Origin: Apteryx mantelli
Taxonomy: Eukaryota > Chordata > Aves > Apterygiformes > Apterygidae
Assembly (NCBI RefSeq): GCF_036417845.1
Contig: NC_089980.1
Coordinates: 66,090,501 to 66,154,500, forward strand
Length of the DNA: 64,000 nt
Direction: 5' to 3'
The position numbers were made by a program, and so were the translations under genes. A model generated the notes under the pieces. The model searched no databases. It was not told where the DNA came from and worked only from the letters and a program-made list of their open reading frames with translations. Below, in pieces: positions 12,701 to 25,868 of the stretch (position 1 is the stretch's first letter; each line of letters opens with the position of its first letter).

Positions 12701-15700
12701 AGCTTGGCAACAGTCTTGTGAGACTGCTTGGTGAAGAGGCAAAACAAGAACATATGAGTGATCAGGAGCAAATGTTTCTAGCTGGCAAATTCAGACATGG
12801 CATTATGGCAGTACAGAATATGGGAAGTCATCAGTAGAAGAATTTGTCAGGTCTGAATGTGAACTAAGTGAGGGCCACAGGAGCGGCAAGAATATGAGCT
12901 CTCCATTGCCTGTGAACACAAAATAGCAAGGGTCAGGGCATAACAGCTGTAGTGGAATACTAATCATTTCTCTGGGTTACTGAGCAGCTTTATGAACCTG
13001 TGCAGTTCAGGAGGTGCACCATCATCTTAGCTCTGATCAGAGGAGATACTGGGAGGATGGTAGACCATACAGCAGAGCCAATCCAACAGCTTGTGGCTGC
13101 CAAAATGAGTAGACCTGCTCCCTCCTCCCAGCTGCATGCTTGCATCCCGTCCCTTGCACTGTCTGGTGCTTGCCTAACTCATCTTTGCTTGTTGAAATGA
13201 CAGAAGAATAGACTAGCAATAAAGTGAATGGTTTCCTGCCAATTTAATGAGCTAAATTGGCCCACTGACTGCTGGCACAAACGAGAGGGAAGGATGATGT
13301 GGGGGAGAGGAGAGAGCTATTCTGCTTCTTTTAGCAGCAGGAGCAGCAAACTGTTCAGCTGTCCTAATTGTCTGCGTGCTATGATCTATTTTTTGTAACT
13401 AACTTGGCAGCATGGAAATGATCCACTGAAATGCTTTAGTTTCTTAAACGCATAATATGCTCTTCAAGTGCAAATTAAGCGTATACTTAAATTCATGCCT
13501 GTGCTTTTGGACACTAAGTAATAACAGAATTGAAAACTGTCTTAAAAAAAATCACATACGGTTTAGTTTGTACATTTAATGCTCAATAGTAAGCGTATCC
13601 ATTTTTCCCCATGTCCTTCATTTTCAAACACAGCATTTGCTTTTAAAAAAAGTGAGGGGGGAATTATCCTTCTTTTCATTAGTTATTGGCTATCAGTCAT
13701 TTCCTTTTTCATGTAATTTCAGTGAGTCACTTCGGAGATGCTGAAAAAAGATTGCAGAATGCCTTCTGCAGAAAGGAACTCAAATTTCATTCGAAGCTTA
13801 AAAACTGAAGGAAGATTAAGACTGCCTGGAAAATCCATCCTTGAGGCCTTTAGATAGAAAAACCTAGGAAATCATGACACAAAGATTTAGTAATCTGTTA
13901 TGCAATGTGAGGCTGTAAAAGAAGTACAGCTCTGAATGCTAGATAAAGAGCTAAACGTTTTCAGGATTTTTTAAAAAATATATAGCATTCTTAAAATATG
14001 AGAAGAAAATATTTGGTTTGAAGAAATTACAGATAACAATGGATTGCATCCTATGATCTTTTTATTAATCTGATTTATATTTTCAGTAATAGACTTCCAG
14101 TTATCTGACTAAACTGATAATTTTCTTTTACTCTGATTGGCTAGGATTTGAGTTTTGGAGAAAAGTCAGTATAAACACCCATTTTCTAGAAAAATCATTG
14201 AAAAGAGATTTGCCTTTTCAGTCTCAATGGCCAAAGAGTTTTCCAACTGACTTGACATATGTAGCTGAAACATCATGATGAGTCATTTCCAACCAAAAGG
14301 CCATCTGTATTGGATTTTAAACCATGCTCTAAACCATGCTGAAGCCTGATTCCTGCTGAATCAATTTTGAATGTTGTTTTTCAGTTTGTGATAGTCCTGT
14401 GTAAACTAATCAGTGCCAGTTGTTGTAAGGAATTTTTTTGTATTACAGGTGTGCTGCAGAGCTCTGTTCATTAATTGTGACTATACTGTGTTGGGTGGTC
14501 TATATTTCAGGTATTTTCTTCCTCATAGAATTTAGTGTTTTCTAAAAATGCAAATCCAAAAACCTTGGAGTGGGGGTAGGAATTGTGTGTGGTTTTTTTT
14601 TTTGTTTGTTTGTTTTTATAGTCTGGGCAAATTCAACTTTCCATGAAGACAAGAGTTACTTTTTTTAGCTGTTAGGTGTGAAACTGTGACACAGACTTAG
14701 AACTAAAGAAGATGTTGAAAGTATGGAGAATAGTCCTCCAGTGGAAAATGAAATCTGGATAGAATCCTTTAAGGCTCCCAGAAGGCAAATAGGGAGTTTG
14801 CCATTGTTTTTGAAGAGGTGACTCAGGAAAGTAGTGTGGCAATCGTTACTTTTGTCTGTGTCCAAGGGAGGTTATTTTGTGTATGGGTTTTGTCAGGGGC
14901 AGGTTTGGGAAATTTAAGGGCCTATCTGCAAAAGAACCCCTGAAATTACAAGGATGAAATGAGAGGACAGAATGACAAAAGGGAAGAGATCGCTCTAACA
15001 TTCATAGAAGAAACAATAAATTACAGCAATGAGGGTTGGAAAGAAGGAAGTAAATCCCTGTTAGCTGTGGGTTTGGAGGGGCCCCACATGGCATAATTTG
15101 GGAATGATAACCAAAGAAAAGAATCAGAATTACTGCTGAGACTGAGAAAACAGAGTTGCTTTGGGGTAGGCTACCATTATGTCTTAAGTCTTCAAAGTGA
15201 AATGTAATTTAAGTGGAGCACTTAACAAACTTTTAGGTAATGATTTTGTACTTCACAGAGGTAGAGAATCTGATGTCATCTTGTATTAAGTCTGTTCTGT
15301 TTCAGCTAATGTGAGAGACTTTGTTTCCACTATATCCCTGTGTAACACTTGCCTAAGCATTTTGCTTTATTTTTATCTTTTAGCTTTAACTTAAGCAAAA
15401 AGTACTTTTTTTTTAATAAAGAGGAAGCAGCAGTCATTCTTTCTCATCATTCTATTAAAAAAGGGGAACAAAAACCTTATGTAGAAGAAGTAAGCATATT
15501 CCTCCTGTTTCCTAGATAGTCTGGGAATGTGCTCAATTGTCTTACACAGTCTCTCTGTCAGTATATAGTGTCAAAGTTGCTTGTGGCTTGCAGCGGCTTA
15601 TGCACTTTCTTACAAAACTTTACATTGCTCTTCATTGTTGTTTTCCAGGAAACGATCAGAGTCAATGTATTGATGTTGAAAGCCAATGGAGAGTTTCACA

Positions 15701-18700
15701 AAGGACAGGTTTGTCAAGTCTTTCTATTTATTCAGTGAATTAATATGCAGTGAAACAAGCTCTGCCTGTGGATGAGAATACATTGTTTTGTCTGACTTCA
15801 GTCAGTATTAAGTGTGTTTCTCTGCAAACAGAATTGTAGCATAGGGGCACAGGAACCATACATTCATTCTGTCTGTCTGTCTTTCAGGTTGTTTTTAATA
15901 TCACCTATGTTAATGGACAGGTATATTTAAATGATTTCCCTATGAAGAGCGGGGTTACCCACATAACATGTCAAACAATAATCTGTGAGTATTCTTAAAT
16001 TTTTTTTCATGTGTATTTTGCTTCCCTATTATCCAGCAACCAAATCTGACAATGACTACGTGTTCTTATACACTCCAAATCTGAGCATTGTAGAAGCAAA
16101 TCATTTCCTGAATTAGGAGAAATTTGTGACTAAAATGGGGAGAAAAAATGTACTGCCTTGTTCTTAAGTCACATTCACATGCTTAGATGTACATGATTTA
16201 ATCTGAAATCCAGGCTCTGCCTATCTTTTCAAAAGAATGTTTTGCATCACAAGCTAGACAATGTAAACAGAAGGATGCAGCTCCACCCTGCTAATGGCTG
16301 TCTCCCTAGGTTGTTTGGCATATATCCAAAAAGAGTTTCAATAGCAGACATATGAATTAGTGTTAGGAGGATCTTTTAATTATCTAATTTCTGTGTTTAT
16401 TGGAACAAACAAGTTTCTCCTGGATAGGCTGTTACAGCACAAATACTTCAGTTTTGCTAGTATTCTGTAATGGTTAATGACCTATAATGATTTTGCAAGT
16501 GCGCTTTTTTCCACTAGTTCAATGCTGCACCTCTTCTGAAAGACCAGAGAGCACTGTGATTTTTGAGATACACAGAGCATACTGTATAATTAATTAAACA
16601 GGGGCTATTATGCTCTTTTGATTTAAGCTTTATTGTATTCAGAATGATCTCTTGATGGATCAGTCACAGTCAGTCTCTAGCTTGGTTTCTGAGATCATCC
16701 TCTCTTTACAATCATACATTTACTTAGAAAGTACTAATGCTTTTTTAAATTGCTTCTCTGAGCCATGACCTCGTCTCTTGAATGCTTCCCTCCAAAGCAT
16801 GATCAATTATTAATTTGACACTATTTCTTTTCTGGGGTGGGGGGACAGTAATTTGTTTCTTTTTGTCTGGGATAGTTATGTTCCTATTGTTCCTATCTTT
16901 GTTTTTTTCACTCTAGGATAGAAAAACGTGGCAAAATGTCATTTACCTACAAATTGACTCCAGAAAAATAGATATGATTTTTATTGACTAATTCTGAGAG
17001 ATGCTGAGCACTCTCTACTATTGTTCCTATTAATTTCCCAAATCACACTTGTATAGCTTGAAGTGATTACAATTATGAATGTAAATCTGGAACAATAAGA
17101 AACCCAAACCTGGGAGCTAGGAACCTGGAATTCTCTATCTCCATGTGTATGTCTGGGTCCTCTCAATAGTACTTCTCTGTCATCTATAAAATGATGTTTA
17201 TACTATTTACTAAGTTGTCACAGTAGATTCAGATAATCTTTGTAAAATGCTAAAGGAATATTGCAATACTTGTGACTTGGTCTCTTGTACCAGAGAAAAA
17301 TATCCACCTGAATATCTGTATGTAAAGTCAAAACTGGGCCAAACATTCAGGTTCTTGAACATTAGAATAGAGACCAGGCCTTCCTAATTGGTATTGTCCT
17401 GACACTGCTGTCATACTGTTCCTGGCACCTGTATCCTCACTCGAGGCTCTCTTGGAAGGGTGAGTGTCTTCAGCTCCTATTGAACGTAGCAGGGATTGAG
17501 TGGCCTGGCACATGGGGAGGGTTGCGACACAGCGAGCCTTCACTGCTTGGCATCTTTTAGGCTTCGGCCAATTAATGTATGCTTGCTGCTATAATTCAGA
17601 ATACATTCAGCAACCAGATTAGTGCTGTGGCTCAGACCTGTGGGAATGGTTCCTCTTTCCCTCCTTCTACCACTTATTTTCACAATGGAAGATTTTGCTA
17701 AATAGTGTACAAAAGTATTTTTCTATGTTTAAAAAAAAAGGCAGAATAGCTTAATGAAGAAAGGGGCCATAGCTTAAAACAAATGAACATGATGAGGTTT
17801 TACCATGTAACTGAAAGACACAAGTCAAACATTCCCTGCACTGAGCCTCTTGGGCTTGGCACTACGAGTGACACACAGCACCAGTGGCTTAGGTACAGTG
17901 GCCAATTCAGTCCCAATTTGTGTGCCGTGCTATGTGCATGTCGAATAGATTTCTGGGACCTCCACTGTTGCACTTCTGCAGCATGAGCCACTTCAGTTCT
18001 AGCATGCCCTCACCTGCAGTAGAGGCATGGTATTTAGGAAGAAGATACTAAGTTTATGCAGAAACAAAGAGGGTAGAAAGGCAGTTCTCTGCGTACTTGT
18101 GGAAGATTAGGTTGTTGAAATAGCTAAAGGCTTTGGGGTAGGAAGGGAGTTTGAGGTGTCACAGCCACATATGAAAGCGATGGGGGTAGGGAGCATCCAG
18201 AAAAAAACATGTATGAGGGAATTGTCACTCATCTTGAGCCTAGTGTAAAAGAGGTGTGCAGAAAACAGCTGTGTATTACAGCTGGAAACATTGGAACCCA
18301 GAGCAACAGGTTTCTTTATAATCACTGGAAGGAAAATGTGATTCAGGTTAAGCAAATATCTCGAGAAGAACAATTTTGGAGGTGTAGGATATTGTCTTCT
18401 GTATTGAAAGGAAGAAAGATGTTATGTGAATGAAGTTGTTTACACAGGTGGCTGGCTGGGCTGTGGCATTTCCCTTTGGACACCTTTGGACAACTAAATT
18501 GAGAATACAGTAATAACGAAGCCACAGAATGCCACTTAGAGTGCTCAAATGCAGACCTCAGTCAGGGGTGTCACACTGTAAAGCTCCCTCAGGTTTGGGA
18601 TCATTTAGGGCTGCTGTTGTCCACAGTGTTATATCATATGAGACCTGCTCTGAGTGTGGTTTGGTGATATACTGGTAAAAATCATGGTATCTGTTTTATC

Positions 18701-21700
18701 TTAGAGTTACCCAGAGTTACTGTCTGGAATAGCAATTACTGGAAATGTGAAGGACGTCAGCATAGAACAGACTTTCATACAGCTGTTAGGGCATCTCTGG
18801 TTTGATGCTAGTGGCCCTCTGTAGCTGTAATGTAATGTAATGACTTTTCCATTCAGAAGGTACATGTGCAAAGACTCCTGTGCTGTGTGCCAGAGTTGCA
18901 GCCGTTTGCCCCAAGGAGAATTTGGCTGTGTACCGCTTTCTGGATGGGGTTTCTCTTTGAAAACTGTGATGTTATGTGTTAACAGTGGAGAATGGAAGCT
19001 TGGATAATTTACCAGATCAGCAGCACCTGGGAACTGTCAGTGTTCGCATCATGGTTCACGAGTGGCCTTTGGCATCCAGTTCTGATTTGCAGCTGATTGT
19101 CATTCAGGAAGAAGTGACAGAAATTGATGGAAAACAGGTAAAAAATAATGCTCTGCTTGTTTTGGATTTAGGAGAGGCTTATAGTTAGCAAAGATTAAAA
19201 TGTTTACATGTGTAGGGTGGTGGTTGGAACACAATGTATATAATCTAATGCTAGCTGGCACAGTACTGAAGGAGTTAATACCAAGCTAAGTCACCTGTAT
19301 AGCAGCTGGGGTGTTTTGTGAAGAGTCTTCAAGTTTTAATTTCTCTTATTAGAAACATGGTGTTTCTATTCTTATTTTAGTAGTTAGGAGTTGGATAATT
19401 TTCTAAGAATACTGTTAATTCTGTTGCACACTCTTTCAAAGCATGCATTTATGCAGGAAAATTGAGCTCACATGCAATATCTCATCTACAAAACAATTCA
19501 CAAAGTTAATAGAAGGGGCGTGTGTTCATTCTGAGTTTTGAGTTTTGCCTTGTTGTTTATTCCAGTCAAAGTAAGTGTTTGAAGCAGGAAGCATGGAGAG
19601 CAGCTTGCAGCAGCAAACTCTTAAGGCAGGTGGGCTCATTATGAAAGACCATCTCAGAATTTAGCTTTAGAATATTTCATAAGCAAACTGATTAATTAAT
19701 TTGAATACAAATCTTGTTGTTGACCATAGAATTTGAGATGAACAGCAAAAACAAAAGAAACTCTAACTGTACACAGTTGCAATTGTAACTGAGATTGAAA
19801 GTGTGCAGCACTTAATTCTCAAAATCACCTATAAGCTATAGTTATTTTTTAAACCTGAGAGGTTTAGGGAAGAATGGGAAGATATAGCTGCTGCAACCAG
19901 CAAAAATGTCAATTTTTTTTTAGTGCGTATCTGCATCTTACATGAGGCCTGGTTCCTTTGAAGCTGGCTTATACTCTGCTGTTTTTTTAATGGTAGAATG
20001 CTGATGATATCATTGATCTTTAATTAATTGCATGATCAGTATGTAGTATTTTTTTACAGGCATCTGCATCATGTTCAAATTTGACTCTGTTAATGAAGAT
20101 GATGGTCTCACTGAGAGATTTGAAGCTTTCAAATGCTGTGTTTATTCCACAGTTAAGAGGCTCAAATATCCTATTTTGGTTCAGTTGTTACACAGTAATG
20201 TTGTATTATTTCAGATCTCGAACTAAACAACAAAACATGTTTCAGGTTTTGATAGGGAGCTGGTAAGAACAACTAGAAAGCTAATGCTGGTATGTTAATC
20301 ATCAGAAGCTCTCTTTCTCGCTAGTTATCAGCTGACACTAACAGTCATCTATTTTATTGCATCACTCTTGTGTGTGCTAAAAGCAAAATGAGACGGCCTA
20401 TGGCTCTGAAAGCATGACAGACCGTAACTTTTATTGCACGCTGCATTCCTGTTCTGTTGTTATAATTCTATGTTGCAGTTATAATCTTGGTCACACACGC
20501 TTTGGATTTCTGTTAGTTCTTGGCCTCACAGAGCAGTTATTGCTATTATTAGTAGTTATGCTGAATATTTTCTATATAAGCTATGCTTGTAGTGATTATT
20601 AAATGAAGTGGGTCCAATGCATCACTTGGAAGAGGAGGAGGAAACTATACCTTAATGCTGCCTGCTTTGAATAATATGACTTTAAAGAAAAGGAATACAA
20701 GCTTAAGCTAAGAAACCAAATGCAATGAGTGATCCCAGTAGAATTTTTCTGGGCTGTTGAAAAAAGCAACATTACTACAAAAGCAGAAGTATTAGTCTTG
20801 TCTCAGCAATACACTAAACATTTGCATGTGCCCTTTTCCTTTATCCTTATTACTCACATACTTGACTTTTCCATGCCCTAAAATGCCTCCCTGATCATAA
20901 TGAGCTGTATAAAGACACAGGTGAGAGCCTGCAGATTTAATGCCACATGTTTTTGCAGGGAGAGAGACCCCATCTGTTCAGCATACATTCTAATGTGATA
21001 CAGTCTGTAAAAACGTGTTAAGTAAAAACAAAGAATAATAAATTCATGTTAGTAATATCTGTATGTCTGTAAATCTTAATGGCTTGGAATTTTCTGTGAT
21101 GTATTGTTTTTCTATGCCAGCCTACTTCACTTTTAATTAAAACTTAGAAATATCAACATGTTTGCATCTCTTGCAGATTCAGCAAGAAGTAGTAACTGAA
21201 ATAGATATTTTAGTAAAGGACCTGAGAGTACTTAGGCATTCAAACTACACTGTCCCTTTGAAAGAAAGCATGCTGTATTCCATCCCTAGGGACAACGATA
21301 TGTTATTTACCTTTCCCAACCTCTCAGGAAAAGGTAGGTCTCTTAGCTGTTACATAATGTTTTTAACCATAGTTCACATATTGTTTTATAAGGGCAAAAG
21401 GATATTGTTATTCCCATGTTCTACATAGGATAACAGTTTCTTCATGAACAGGAACATATTTGTTATACCTAAATTCCGTTCTTGTACATTCTAGGCATTA
21501 TTTGTCTTTTTTTGGTTTCAAATCTATTCTCCTCTGAAGTACTTGATACTTGTAAACATGCAACCCAGACGTCTCATGTGAATAATTTCTTTCTCAGTGC
21601 TATGATGGAAATTTCTCTAAAGCTCCCCCTTTTTCCTGAGACTGAAAGTGAAAACTGGAAAGGAAATGCCTGTCTGGGTCACTTCCAAACCAGAGAATAG

Positions 21701-24700
21701 TTTTATGTTACTAAACTTCGATACCTTAAAAGCAAGCAAAGTTATTGGATGCCTCAGTCTTGTTTCAATTTTGTTAATCAAAAATTCTCAAGGATTTCAT
21801 AGGAGATGGATATTTTGGTCTAGTTCCTCCCTTTTTATCTGATGACAGCTGAAATTTACAACTAGTGGCACAGCTGAAGTCTTCACCACAACACTGCTTC
21901 TGCTTCTTATTGAGTTCACTACTGAAGTCAAATAAAAATGTCAGCCTTCTGTAGTCTCACTGTAAGCTTATAATAACTATACCATAAATAATAGAAATGC
22001 AGCATTTCTTTGTTTTGCTTCCACTCTGTGTTATCATTAGTTGAATTATCATGAATAGTGAGTCAAGTAAAAAGGAAAAAAAACCACTTAATCTAGCTTC
22101 TCTTCTTCAGATATTCAAGATCCTCTGCAAACTACCAGTCAGTACCTTATCCGGCAAGCAGAAACTACAGTAGATGAAGAGACATTACCTGGCAAGTTAC
22201 CAGAGACCCCTCTTAGGATAGAACCTCCATCTTCTTATAAGGTAGTTTTGTTTTGTTTTCATTTTTGGCATATACCTTTAAAGACTGACTTAAAAAGGAG
22301 AAGCATTTTTTTCTATTTTTTTCCTCTCCCCAGGGATGAAAATGTATATGACTTGGTGTCTTTTCTAGGAGGAAAAGTTATAGGAAAATGCTGTTGAAAA
22401 AACTGAATGTTAATCAGTATTACAGTTTGAGAGAATAGACTTTCTTCCTGCTGTTCCTGCTATTGTCTACAAAAATAAGCACAAATATTAGACTTTCCCC
22501 TTCATGGATGTTTAGAGACAAAACAAACAGAAACAACATTGTTAAGATTCAGATAGCGGGTTTTCCTGATGGAAAGACCAAACGCACTATCCATTTAAAG
22601 ATGGTAAGAACATGCATAACATTCCTAGCACTTCATCTTTGGGCCTTTATTTTTAATTTGAAAAAAGCAACACAACATATAACAACTTATTTCTTGAAGA
22701 GATAATTTCCATTCCTACCTAACCTAGTGTTGTGACTTCTCAGACTGCTATTTTTGCAGCTTTGTATTTGATAAAGCCCAGGATTTTCTATTGTGTAAGA
22801 TATCCGACAGTGACTAATTTCTGCAGAAGTCTAAGAAATCCCTGTAGTGGATCATTAAGAAGAACAGACTTTTAAGGATAGAGTCTAGGAAACTTAAAAC
22901 AAACAAACAAACAAAAAAACCCCTTCCTAAACTACCCTTTAGCAGTCAGAAATTGCTTTTGTACTCAGATAGAAATCAAGTGGATGTCTAAATCCTGTAA
23001 TGTCCTGACCTCACAGATACTTCATGAGAGTGAGTTCTAATACTTAAATCATGTCAAGCTAAGTATTTATGACAGTTTTAAGTTTTGTTCAGTTTTAAAT
23101 TACAGTAGTTTTTCTTGATTTTTGTTGGAGATACGAAGTGCTTGCCACTCTGGGAGATGGGCCATTGGTCTCACACCATAAGAAATACAGTAGCTGCTTG
23201 AGAAGTTACAGTTCCAGATTAAGTAGGGATGGGATCCATGCCCCTGTTTGTGGCTGAAAGAAACACATTATAACCCGAGACTGAGGCAGAGTGGCCAAAA
23301 CAGTATGCTGAAAGTTCCAGATAGGCTAGAGAACATGCTACCCTTGTGAGCTGCCAGTAACCCTTTCCCATGCTGGACAGGCATGGATACCATGGCATTG
23401 TAGCTGCTCTAAACATAGGCCAAATATAGCCTTCACCTGCTCTGTTCACGTGTTCCTTATTTCCCAGGTAGCTTTCCTCTCTGCTAGGATGAGTCACTTC
23501 TACAAAAATTAAGCCTTCATATGTCCCAGACTTCAGTGAAGAAACATGTTTGAGTCATAAATCAATTCAGTCCTGCTTTATATATATAATATACATATAT
23601 ATATATACACATATACACATATACACACACACATGTGTATATAAGTCAATCTACCGCCATATAATATGATTCACCAGTAGCTACAAAAACTGCTCTTGCT
23701 GTGGTTTGTAACCTATCTTGTTTTGCTTTCCCGTTTGGTTGTAGGTGATGTGCCAGTGGATGGAAGACTTGAGAAAAGGGTTGTGCAGATTCTGGTTTCA
23801 CTCGTTCCCCATATTCTTTAATTTGATGGAGGTCATTGTGGTTGGAGTTGTTGGGGCAGCTCTTATTCTGAAAGCCTTAAGGGTGATTTTCCCTTCATGT
23901 GAACACAAGTGAGTAACTTTTGCTGCCTTTTCTCCAATAAAGGCAAAACATTAATTAAAAAATCTTTTAACTTAGAGGCAGGCTAATTCTGTGGGAAGAT
24001 GGTGGCTACAATTCAACAAAAAGGCTGCCAGTAATTTTCCATTCTAAATGACCACATGACATGTAGAAGTTTCAGAGGAAAATGGGCAAATCTGTCACTG
24101 GAAATTTTTTAGCGTGGCTGTCTCACTTGAAATTTTAATCAAATCTTCTGAGGACTATGATTTGAGAAGCCACTAACAGTGCACGCTTAATATACTGCCA
24201 ACCTGGAGAAAGGTTGTGCAGAAGAGCAGAGAGGAGAATAGAAGCTAGAGCTAAACAGCAATTCTAAATCTCTTCCTACTGTCTAGTGGTTGGAGTCATC
24301 CAACATGAAAGGCCTTGCATTTGGCTTTGCAAAAGCCCGTAGGAGTCATAGGGGAATTCTCCAAGTAGGAGCTATCTGTAAAGGCAGGTTAGAAGCCATA
24401 GCAATTGGTGCTACAATTGGCAGCAAAAGGTTATAAAGTTGACTGCAGACAGCTTCATTCATTCAGTTGGTATGCTGTTACCAGCAACACTAATATTTTT
24501 CAGAGCATGCAATTGTCAAAACAAGGGATGGAGAGATGAATCAGTAGCTGCCCCTTGGAAGTCAGTATAGTTTTGGTGCAGGAAAGGGGAAGCACATACA
24601 TTATTTAAGCAGCTTGGGACAGTTCTGGAAGAGCTAATGCTTGGAACCATGTGTTCCTTCAGGAGAAATGACTGACAGTGAAGTGTGCTTCGTCAGCTGG

Positions 24701-25868
24701 AACAGGCACAGCTGATGTCTTCAAATGTGACTGACCAGCTGCACCTCTGAATGGCCTCATTTGTGTGGCTACCCAGGCATGAGAGTGGCCCTAGTGCTTC
24801 TGATGGAACAAGAAAAATGGAGGGTTGGTAAACTGGGAAGGTTGGAAACTAGTAACAAAACATTTATCATGCTTCCTCATGCCACCTCACAAAACATGCT
24901 GGCAGCTTGGAGTACTTTTGGTAACTAACTTAGAGTAGAAAAAGTGAAGAACCAGTTTGTACCAACTGCCCTACCACAACAGTAAGTAGCTTAATACTGC
25001 CTTTTGTGAACCTCCGAACAAAGTAGAACAAGAAAAAAAAAATCCTAATCCAGAAAATCAAATTGTTCAGCACAGTGTCTGATGGAAAATGTTCATGGCA
25101 GAGGTCAGTAATAAGGGCAGAAACCAGACTACAGTAATTTCTTTTCTAATCAGAGAATGTGTGGCTTATCAGCTTTCCAAGAGACTATAGTGCTGGAAGA
25201 ATGGTTCCTTTTTTTTTTCCCCCTCCAGTCCTTTTCTGCTTGTATAATTATACGTATTTCTGTATAAAGCAATCTAATAAAAAGTGGTAAAGGTTTAATT
25301 CTTGATTTTAAACTGACAGAAATGAGTGGAAGGTCTCATCTGGTGGAGGACCTGGTCTCAGATGAGAGTCAGGACATCATTCCAAGTCTTCAGAGTTCTG
25401 TCATAAAATGATCAAAATAGAGGCTTTAACTAATCTTAGAAAATAGGTATAAGAGCCTGTCAAAGCAGTTCTGATGGCATAAAATTTTAGACTACTATGA
25501 AATTGAGCATAGAGCCAACACTATTGGTATTTTAGATGTAGAAAATGGGTCAAAGGAACTGCCTGAAGCCACAGCTAATGTGTCAGAACCAGTTTTCTAT
25601 CAGGTTTTCATTCAGTCTTCATGAAATAAGTATCATTAGGGATAATACTTTAAATTAACATGTCAGATAAAAACTCCCCAAACTTAAGAACAAATATAAT
25701 TTTTAGAACAAAGAATAGCTTGGTATATTTTCTTACGCCATCTAATCTTATTTTTCCAGAGGCATTCTTCTCCTGGATCAAATCAGCTTTGTACCTGTGG
25801 TTACCATCAGCTTGCCTTCAGATGCTCCAGACTGGAAAAATGATTTAGATGAGAAAGCATGCACTTAA
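6423..25868 (+). CDS. GINM1: GINM1, glycosylated single-pass membrane protein (complete)
   Basis: Glycoprotein integral membrane 1 (formerly C6orf72), whose function is poorly known. Eight coding exons join in phase: 6423-6524, 15649-15708, 15888-15984, 18986-19137, 21177-21333, 22111-22241, 23745-23908 and 25760-25868. Together they give 323 residues (human about 330). Residues 1-25 or so are a Leu-rich signal peptide ([15 protein letters not shown]). An extracellular or lumenal domain follows, with sequons NIT (58), NGS (89), NYT (160) and NLS (185) and the conserved segment [21 protein letters not shown] single transmembrane segment lies at about 254-282 ([16 protein letters not shown]), followed by a cytosolic tail of about 40 residues ending EKACT. 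The start has A at -3 and G at +4. The gene is divergent from PPIL4 and convergent with KATNA1, as in human 6q25. Confidence 0.95.
6525..15648 (+). other. GINM1 intron 1
   Basis: A 9.1-kb intron. It contains a CR1-type LINE tail (about 12165-12595), a pair of related segments at about 8497-8580 and 12834-12901, and T runs (for example 9023-9036). No additional coding exon was recognised. Confidence 0.85.
12165..12595 (+). mobile_element. Old CR1-type LINE 3' fragment
   Basis: The stretch near 12165 (GGTGCAGCACTTCAGGAAAG) matches the end of CR1 ORF2 as known in amniotes. It continues through TGCAGCAAGGAAGGTTCAGG near 12356. It ends in the typical 3' tail GGACTAGATGATACACCGAG followed by GTCCTTTCCAGCC near 12544-12577. 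The middle is decayed and partly unalignable by eye. It is sense to GINM1. No coding capacity remains. The identification rests on the remembered CR1 3' consensus; subfamily is undetermined. Confidence 0.75.
15649..15708 (+). CDS. GINM1: GINM1 exon 2
   Basis: Twenty codons ([20 protein letters not shown]) follow the acceptor TTTTCCAG. The donor GTTTGT departs from the GTRAGT consensus. Phase is kept on both sides and the sequence matches the human IRINVTTLKDDG region in register. Confidence 0.88.
15888..15984 (+). CDS. GINM1: GINM1 exon 3
   Basis: This encodes residues 55-86 plus one base ([20 protein letters not shown] then [12 protein letters not shown]). It contains the conserved sequon NIT and a Cys. 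The acceptor is TCTTTCAG after a (GTCT) run and the donor is GTGAGT. Intron 2 upstream is only 179 bp. Confidence 0.93.
15985..18985 (+). other. GINM1 intron 3
   Basis: A 3.0-kb intron. No exon or repeat family was recognised. Confidence 0.8.
18986..19137 (+). CDS. GINM1: GINM1 exon 4
   Basis: Two bases complete a Leu codon, then 50 codons follow, including [20 protein letters not shown] and [15 protein letters not shown], the best-conserved block of the family. The acceptor is GTTAACAG. The donor GTAAAA is moderate. Confidence 0.95.
19138..21176 (+). other. GINM1 intron 4
   Basis: A 2.0-kb AT-rich intron in which I see no other feature. Confidence 0.8.
21177..21333 (+). CDS. GINM1: GINM1 exon 5
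   Basis: This encodes residues 138-189 plus one base. It includes [19 protein letters not shown] and [10 protein letters not shown], with sequons NYT and NLS. The acceptor is CTCTTGCAG and the donor GTAGGT. Confidence 0.95.
21334..22110 (+). other. GINM1 intron 5
   Basis: A 0.8-kb AT-rich intron. Nothing else was recognised. Confidence 0.8.
22111..22241 (+). CDS. GINM1: GINM1 exon 6
   Basis: This completes Asp190 and encodes 191-233, including [20 protein letters not shown]. It is a Pro-rich stalk before the membrane segment. The acceptor is TTCTTCAG and the donor GTAGTT. Confidence 0.94.
22242..23744 (+). other. GINM1 intron 6
   Basis: A 1.5-kb intron with an alternating (TA)/(CA) microsatellite at 23579-23644, about 100 bp upstream of exon 7. 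Confidence 0.8.
23579..23644. repeat. (TA)n/(CA)n compound microsatellite
   Basis: Interrupted TA and CA dinucleotides, self-complementary in part (TATATA and ACATGTGT). Confidence 0.9.
23745..23908 (+). CDS. GINM1: GINM1 exon 7 (transmembrane segment)
   Basis: This encodes residues 234-287 plus two bases. A Cys/Trp-rich juxtamembrane stretch ([17 protein letters not shown]) precedes the single hydrophobic helix [20 protein letters not shown]. The acceptor is TTGTAG and the donor GTGAGT. Confidence 0.95.
23909..25759 (+). other. GINM1 intron 7
   Basis: A 1.85-kb intron without recognised repeats or exons. Confidence 0.8.
25760..25868 (+). CDS. GINM1: GINM1 exon 8 (cytosolic tail and stop)
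   Basis: One base completes Lys288, then 35 codons ([35 protein letters not shown]) and TAA at 25866-25868. This aligns with the human tail GILQLDKVDVIPVTAINL...EDKTCI. Confidence 0.94.
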
